Source of the DNA: Pelotomaculum sp.
GTDB taxonomy: Bacteria; Bacillota; Desulfotomaculia; Desulfotomaculales; Pelotomaculaceae
Reading direction: 5' to 3'
Length of the DNA stretch: 28,506 nucleotides
NCBI GenBank assembly: GCA_022839445.1
Contig: JALHFC010000044.1
Coordinates: forward strand, 3,760 to 32,265
Under the pieces are notes generated by a model. The model was not told where the DNA came from, made no database searches, and saw nothing but the letters and a program-made list of their open reading frames with translations. Of the stretch, positions 24,790 to 28,506 are shown one piece after another. How positions within the stretch are numbered: position 1 is the first letter of the stretch; every line of letters starts with the position of its first letter. The position numbers and the translations under genes were made by a program.

Positions 24790-25668
24790 TTATCTATATA
24801 TCAACTCCTGCATGTCCTCCGGGAGCGGTGCTTCAACAACCAACATCTCACCGGTTACAGGGTGTTTTAACCGCACCCGGCGGCAGTGCAGAGCTTGTCT
24901 CTCTATTCCTTCCGCACGCCCACCGTAAAGAGTGTCCCCCACCAGCGGGTGCCCGATCTGACTCATGTGCACCCTTATCTGATGGGTGCGCCCGGTCACC
25001 AGTCGCAGCTTCACAAGTGTGTTGCCTGCCAGATATTCTTCCACCTGATAATGTGTTATCGCCCGCCTGCCGCCAGGAGAAACCATGTGTTTTATCTTGC
25101 TGTCCCGGCAGCGGGCTATGGGCAAGTCGACGGCGCCTCGCTCCAGCGCCAAAAGGCCATGCACAACAGCCAGGTATTCCCGCCGCAACTCACCGGTACC
25201 CAGTTGACTAGCCAGCCGGAATCCGGCATGAGCGTGTTTGGCCACAACCACTAAACCGGAAGTGTCCCGGTCCAATCGTGATACCGGACGAAATACAGGC
25301 TCCGTCCCATTATTATTGAAATGGTATAAAACAGCATTGGCCAGCGTGTTCTCCGGCTCATGCTTTAAAGGGTGTACCAGCATATTACTGGGCTTGTTAA
25401 CAACCAGGAGATGATCGTCTTCATACGCAATGTCAATGGGTATGGGCTGTGGCGTCACATCCGTATATCCGGCAAACTGCAGACTTATGCTCAGCCTGTC
25501 CCCCTCTTGCAACCGCTCGTTTAAGTAAACCGCCTGCCCGTTCACCAGCACGCCCGAAGACCGTTTCAACTTGCGGATCATCCCCCGGGAAAACCCCAGG
25601 TTTTTCCGCATTATCATTTCGGCAGTAAGCCCTGCTTCCGCAGCTTCTACCTGATGATTAAGTTTCAA
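24790..25668 (-). CDS. RluA/RluD-family 23S rRNA pseudouridine synthase
   Basis: Isomerises specific uridines in RNA to pseudouridine. An S4-like RNA-binding domain (MIRKLKRSSGVLVNGQAVYLN, LQEGDRLSI) precedes the catalytic domain with the Asp motif VSRLDRDTSGLVVVAK, LRREYLAVVHG, VTGRTHQIRVHM and HPLVGDTLYGG. About 292 residues from a TTG at 25668, which has AGAGGCAGG just upstream and gives the usual start (M)KLNHQVEA. An ATG at 25710 adds 14 residues but lacks a ribosome binding site. RluD (positions 1911/1915/1917) is the commonest specificity, but paralogues are frequent. Confidence 0.93.
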   Translation of the reverse strand: MKLNHQVEAAEAGLTAEMIMRKNLGFSRGMIRKLKRSSGVLVNGQAVYLNERLQEGDRLSISLQFAGYTDVTPQPIPIDIAYEDDHLLVVNKPSNMLVHPLKHEPENTLANAVLYHFNNNGTEPVFRPVSRLDRDTSGLVVVAKHAHAGFRLASQLGTGELRREYLAVVHGLLALERGAVDLPIARCRDSKIKHMVSPGGRRAITHYQVEEYLAGNTLVKLRLVTGRTHQIRVHMSQIGHPLVGDTLYGGRAEGIERQALHCRRVRLKHPVTGEMLVVEAPLPEDMQELIYR

Positions 25669-25710
25669 AATGCCTGCCTCTTTCCTACAGATTGACGTGA
25701 TCAAGTTCAT

Positions 25711-26023
25711 ATTAATATTATCATAAAGACGCCTTTTTAAATAACATTGTTCTACATAAAATCAGGGCCAAATGACAGCCACCGGAACACAATTTACCCT
25801 GACAAAAGGATAACCCTATTTCAAATTCTGTTTCCTTTACGGGTCCCATGCAAAAAAGAGTAAAAAGGAAGCAGGAGTCACGGTATACCACCTACCTACT
25901 GTCGGCTTTGACCGGCGCTTTCGAACACCCATGAAAATGCTTTACACAGTAGAACGGATGAAAGTATCCACTTGTTTCCGTACTTTCACATTAACCGTCC
26001 CCCTGCTTCCCTCTTGCTTCCTT
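25711..26023. repeat. Gene-free stretch bounded by inverted GGAAGC repeats (25860-26027)
   Basis: No protein-coding region is convincing. Bases 25860-25877 (GTAAAAAGGAAGCAGGAG) match the reverse complement of 26011-26027 with two differences, framing about 170 bases. Near the right end, AACCGTCCCCCTGCTTCC matches the right arm of the 12656 palindrome except for one base. This looks like a member or derivative of the same repeat family. The right arm runs into the uppS stop codon (26024-26026). Confidence 0.65.
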
Positions 26024-26212
26024 TTACCCGCCAAGTGTTATGTCCTGTGTTTGGTACCAATGAAGCGCGTTGTAGAATTGTTCCGGTTGAAAATCGGGCC
26101 ACATTTCATCGACTATATAAAAGTCGGCGTATATTGCCTGAACAGGCAAAAAACCACTGAGTCTCCTTCGCCCGCCCCAACGGACGATTAGATCTACGCG
26201 AGGGATATCCGC
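26024..26212 (-). pseudogene. C-terminal end of the UppS homologue, out of frame
   Basis: Reads ADIPRVDLIVRWGGRRRLSG, then FLPVQAIYADFYIVDEMWPDF and QFYNALHWYQTQDITLGG. This holds the conserved diphosphate-binding R..R-L-S-x-F motif of cis-prenyltransferases. It completes the gene at 26106-26732 if one base is removed near 26211. An ATG at 26251 in this frame is fortuitous. Confidence 0.8.
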
Positions 26213-26732
26213 CAGAGGCAATTGATGTGATTGGATTGTAACGGCCTCCATTCCCTTTTATATTAGATGCGGATTTCAAATCCCACTTCCAGTCGTAATT
26301 TACCAAAAAATTAACACGGATCAGATCTTTTCCGAAAGTATATCTTTTGGTGAAGGGGTGGAGTTCCATGGGAAATAATGGAGAGGAACAATCTCCGATA
26401 ACAAGTAAAGACGCATCCCTATTTGAAAGCAGTTTAACAGCATCAACACATGCTTTTTGAAACGCCTCGCACTGCACCTTGGGGCGTTTTGTGTTGTCCT
26501 GGGTAAAACCATAAAAGGTCAGCTCTTTAACCCCCAGCTCAAGGCAGATCTCATACAACTTGAGTCCCGGTTCCAACCCTCTTTCATATCCGGCTTCTTT
26601 TGCCAGCCCATTATGTACAGACCACCTTCTGTTTCCGTCAGGGATAATCCCTATATGTTGCGGGATTCGCTTGAATTTAAGCCGGGTCATATATTCACCC
26701 CAATTTCGCACGGTAATAAAGGAATTTTCCAT
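26106..26732 (-). pseudogene. uppS: Undecaprenyl diphosphate synthase-like cis-prenyltransferase, frameshifted
   Basis: Cis-prenyltransferase homologue that would elongate isoprenoid diphosphates. The N-terminal active-site motif is QHIGIIPDGNRRW with the catalytic Asp; KELTFYGFTQDNTKRP and IRVNFLVNYDWKWDL are also present. The frame is good to SIAS (about residue 173), then shifts: the top strand has CCGCC where removal of one C restores IAS-ADIPRVDL. The tail read in this frame (SRRSNRPLGRAKE...) is spurious. It differs from standard UppS (KRPKVQ in place of the usual RP-xEV), so it may be a second, specialised paralogue. Both ATG 26732 (GAGG) and ATG 26690 (GGGGTGA) have ribosome binding sites. 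Inactive as written, unless the shift is a sequencing error. Confidence 0.82.
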
Positions 26733-26893
26733 AAATTATCCTCATTAGTTTTCCCTGTAAACTAATTTTTTATTTTTACCCATTTTGCCTTTGAAGATAA
26801 TGGCAGTCTGGCGGTCAATTTGTAATAGTAATAGCGATTTTGTCCGTCTTGGGTTATAATAACCATAAAAAAATCTTGCAGCGGGGTAATCGC

Positions 26894-27115
26894 ATGTCCA
26901 AAAAACATGAAAAAGTTACATCAATAAGACAAAGAATGCTTGACCGTATCATTGCCGAAGACGGACTCTTGCACAACCTGGCCAATCATTATGGTATTGA
27001 GGTTAGCGAGGTAAAGGTATGGTTAAAAGAACATTATACTGACGATATGCTTCGAAGTATTATAGTGGGTTTGGACCGCCTGGAAAAGATAAAGGAAGAT
27101 AATAAACCTGTGTAA
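26894..27115 (+). CDS. Small hypothetical protein, 73 residues
   Basis: Not recognised. Starts MSKKHEKVTSIRQRMLDRII and is predicted mostly helical and charged; NLANHYGIEVSEVKVWLKEHY could form a helix-turn-helix-like pair, but this is weak. The start at 26894 is preferred to 26840 because CAGCGGGG lies in front and the extra residues look non-coding. TATAAT at 26855-26860 gives a possible -10. It ends 33 bases before the hairpin that masks the lysM ribosome binding site. Confidence 0.65.
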   Translation: MSKKHEKVTSIRQRMLDRIIAEDGLLHNLANHYGIEVSEVKVWLKEHYTDDMLRSIIVGLDRLEKIKEDNKPV

Positions 27116-27147
27116 ACCACAATGCCAACGGAACCTTTTCGGCTGCG

Positions 27148-27186
27148 GCCTCCATATAATGTAACACCAGCACATTATATGGAGGC
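27148..27186 (+). promoter_or_regulatory. Perfect 15-bp hairpin burying the lysM ribosome binding site
   Basis: GCCTCCATATAATGT (27148-27162) is the exact reverse complement of ACATTATATGGAGGC (27172-27186), with a 9-base loop. The GGAGG at 27181-27185 is the ribosome binding site for ATG 27194, so in RNA the hairpin would hide it. As DNA it is also a symmetrical operator-like site and carries TATAAT on the left arm. Either a translational switch or a repressor site is possible. Confidence 0.75.
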
Positions 27187-27193
27187 GGCCGTA

Positions 27194-27988
27194 ATGGTTT
27201 ATGTTATCAAGCGGGACGACACACTAACAGCCATAGCGCGGCGTTTTGGAACCACAGTGGCCGCAATACTGGCCGCCAACCCTCAAATAGATAATCCGTC
27301 CCTTATTTTTGAAGGACAGACTATCACTATCCCGGACGCCGCCGTGCCGCAGGCTCCCCAACCTGTTGCGGGACAGACTTCCTACATTGTTCAGGAGGGC
27401 GATACCCTGTTCTTGATTGCCCAAAAGTTTAGCCTAACCCTGGACGACTTAATCGCGGCCAACAAGCTGATTGAAAAACCCGACCTCATTTTTCCCGGCC
27501 AGACAATTATCATTCCAGCCAAGGGACGAATACCGACCAAGCCCCTTCCCCACGGCGGTAAAAACACTGAAGAACCCGGCATTCCCGGACAAAAACCGCT
27601 AAGCCTAATCTCAGCCACACTGGAGGACGGCAGGGATATCCAAGGCTCGACGGAAATTCCCGCAACGCCGGCTATTAAACTGAGATTTGACAAAAATGTT
27701 GTCAATGATTCTGTCTGGGAAAACAACAAGAAAAGTATCGGCCTAATCTCTGAAAAAAATGAAAACATCCCCCTGAATGTGACCAGGATAGATGATACCG
27801 TAGACTTTTCTCAAAGGATGAATATATTTGCCCGTCCTGTAAGCCCGCTTGTTCCAGGCGTTTCATACAAGTTAAAGATTTCACCGGTTTTGAAATCGAA
27901 GGCCGGCGAGGTTCTCGGTAGAACCACATCCGGCCAAGGCGCAACGATCTCTTTAAAGGTAAAAGGGCCGCCCGCACCGCTCGGATAA
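27194..27988 (+). CDS. LysM-domain protein with a Big_5-like C-terminal domain
   Basis: A 264-residue protein from the ATG at 27194 (GGAGG eight bases in front); the longer reading from 27122 would cross the hairpin and is unlikely. Two LysM modules bind peptidoglycan or chitin-like glycans: VYVIKRDDTLTAIARRFG to GQTITIP, and SYIVQEGDTLFLIAQKFS to GQTIIIPAKG. A proline-rich linker follows, then a C-terminal Big_5-like domain (PATPAIKLRFDKNVVNDSVW, SYKLKISPVLKSKAGEVLG). There is no classical signal peptide, as in many spore-coat or cortex LysM proteins. Role: wall or spore-surface binding, inferred. Confidence 0.88.
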   Translation: MVYVIKRDDTLTAIARRFGTTVAAILAANPQIDNPSLIFEGQTITIPDAAVPQAPQPVAGQTSYIVQEGDTLFLIAQKFSLTLDDLIAANKLIEKPDLIFPGQTIIIPAKGRIPTKPLPHGGKNTEEPGIPGQKPLSLISATLEDGRDIQGSTEIPATPAIKLRFDKNVVNDSVWENNKKSIGLISEKNENIPLNVTRIDDTVDFSQRMNIFARPVSPLVPGVSYKLKISPVLKSKAGEVLGRTTSGQGATISLKVKGPPAPLG

Positions 27989-27994
27989 TAAAAA

Positions 27995-28031
27995 GCGGCG
28001 TATGCACCGTCGACGCCGGTGCATACGCCGC
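27995..28031. terminator. 14-bp hairpin between lysM and the kinase-fold gene
   Basis: GCGGCGTATGCACC (27995-28008) pairs perfectly with GGTGCATACGCCGC (28018-28031). It lies 7 bases after the lysM stop. A T-run follows it on the minus strand only, so it is a stronger terminator for the gene coming from the right; it may still stop lysM transcription. Confidence 0.7.
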
Positions 28032-28171
28032 GATAAGTCCCGCCACTGGTTCGCCATCAACTTAGAACCGGCATAATGCCCCGCAATTAAAAGGCGCTGT
28101 GCGGCAATCTGATCACAACGGTACTTGTGTAAGAACAAATTAGTCCTTCAGGTGACCTGAGGGCGCCAAAT

Positions 28172-28202
28172 ACTAAAGCCTCCCCCGGCGGAAGGCTTTA
28201 GT
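28172..28202 (-). terminator. Hairpin just after the kinase-fold gene
   Basis: ACTAAAGCCT (28172-28181) pairs with AGGCTTTAGT (28193-28202), two bases after the stop codon at 28204-28206. The minus strand continues ATTTGG, a weak T-tract. A symmetrical TCAGGTGACCTGA lies farther on at 28148-28160. Confidence 0.6.
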
Positions 28203-28203
28203 G

Positions 28204-28506
28204 CTATATGTCCTTGTAAATAATTGTGCCTACGTGCCGGCCTTCCAGGGCCTGGGTGATATTACCCTTTTTCAACCCGTTGATGATCTGGAGTTGGGTG
28301 ACACTGTGGGAGCAAAGGAGAAGATCCAAAACAGCCCTTTCCACACACAAATCGTCCAGATCCATATCTATTAATTCTTTAGCCCCGATTTTCGGGATCA
28401 ATTCGGCTTCAGGGTTTACCTTGGGGTTGTCGGTATATAAACCGTCTACGTCCTTGACGTAGACGCACTGCCTGGCGCCGATCACCTCTGACAGCAAATA
28501 CGCCCC
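28204..28506 (-). CDS. Amino-acid-kinase-fold protein, molybdenum storage protein-like, 5' end outside the window
   Basis: The last 100 residues of an amino-acid-kinase-fold protein, open to the window edge (GAYLLSEVIGARQCVYVKDV). KDVDGLYTDNPKVNPEAELI is the nucleotide-binding segment shared with UMP kinase and aspartokinase, and the end (DLDDLCVERAVLDLLLCS, QLQIINGLKKGNITQALEG, HVGTIIYKDI) resembles the two subunits of the molybdenum/tungsten storage protein rather than PyrH. Such proteins store polyoxomolybdate clusters with ATP. Without the N-terminus, a UMP-kinase-like paralogue is the alternative. Confidence 0.72.
   Translation of the reverse strand, partial: GAYLLSEVIGARQCVYVKDVDGLYTDNPKVNPEAELIPKIGAKELIDMDLDDLCVERAVLDLLLCSHSVTQLQIINGLKKGNITQALEGRHVGTIIYKDI

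Noticed and set aside
24744..25211. 155-codon plus-strand ORF
   Set aside because: Antisense to the RluD-type gene, with a Cys/Pro/Ala-rich sequence and no family resemblance.

Overview
The window looks like chromosome from a spore-forming, anaerobic, Gram-positive-type Firmicute of the Peptococcaceae/Desulfotomaculum-Pelotomaculum kind. This rests on the gene set and signals: an mraZ-rsmH-ftsL-PBP division cluster, a SpoVD-like transpeptidase, a SleL-like GH18 hydrolase, a DacF-type carboxypeptidase, strong AGGAGG-type ribosome binding sites, frequent TTG/GTG starts and FeoAB. The genus is inferred; no 16S rRNA gene is present.

Left part (1-13744), nearly all on the minus strand: the start of the division/cell-wall cluster (mraZ, rsmH, ftsL, partial PBP) with three 10-bp-spaced MraZ boxes in front of mraZ. 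Upstream of it, in the same direction, is a second transcription unit: a GH57 branching-enzyme/GT4 fusion, a MetE-like protein and a HisJ-type PHP phosphatase. Next come a Fur-family regulator, a D,D-carboxypeptidase and feoAB, then a GH18 glycosidase in the same orientation. A divergent 46-codon ORF and a 29-bp perfect palindrome lie between feoA and the GH18 gene.

Middle (14069-19127, plus strand): a tightly overlapping operon of an MFS transporter (broken), polysaccharide deacetylase, YkoP-like protein, GlcD-type flavoprotein and GlcF-type Fe-S partner (broken). After it, on the minus strand, lie a Cys-cluster protein and an HtrA protease, followed by a plus-strand universal stress protein and a conserved hypothetical.

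Right part: tRNA-Leu(UAA) with a near-perfect sigma-A promoter and terminator; a roughly 550-base decayed stretch with a NYN-domain fragment; a structured leader that resembles a Moco-family riboswitch plus terminator; a secreted FnIII/Ig-like surface protein; an RluD-type pseudouridine synthase; a frameshifted UppS homologue; a small unknown gene; a LysM protein whose ribosome binding site is buried in a perfect hairpin; and the end of a molybdenum-storage-protein-like kinase-fold gene.

The most striking feature is how many genes are broken. Four (GT4 domain, GH18, MFS, GlcF) appear to have lost a short internal segment with a change of frame, and uppS carries an apparent one-base insertion. 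Either this lineage is decaying or the assembly is faulty; raw reads would decide. Intergenic GC-rich palindromes of a GGGGAC...GCTTCC family recur at four places, with a differently sequenced palindrome at a fifth. I did not find a convincing new defence or biosynthetic system. The riboswitch-like leader upstream of a surface protein and the hairpin-masked lysM gene are the best candidates for undescribed regulation.
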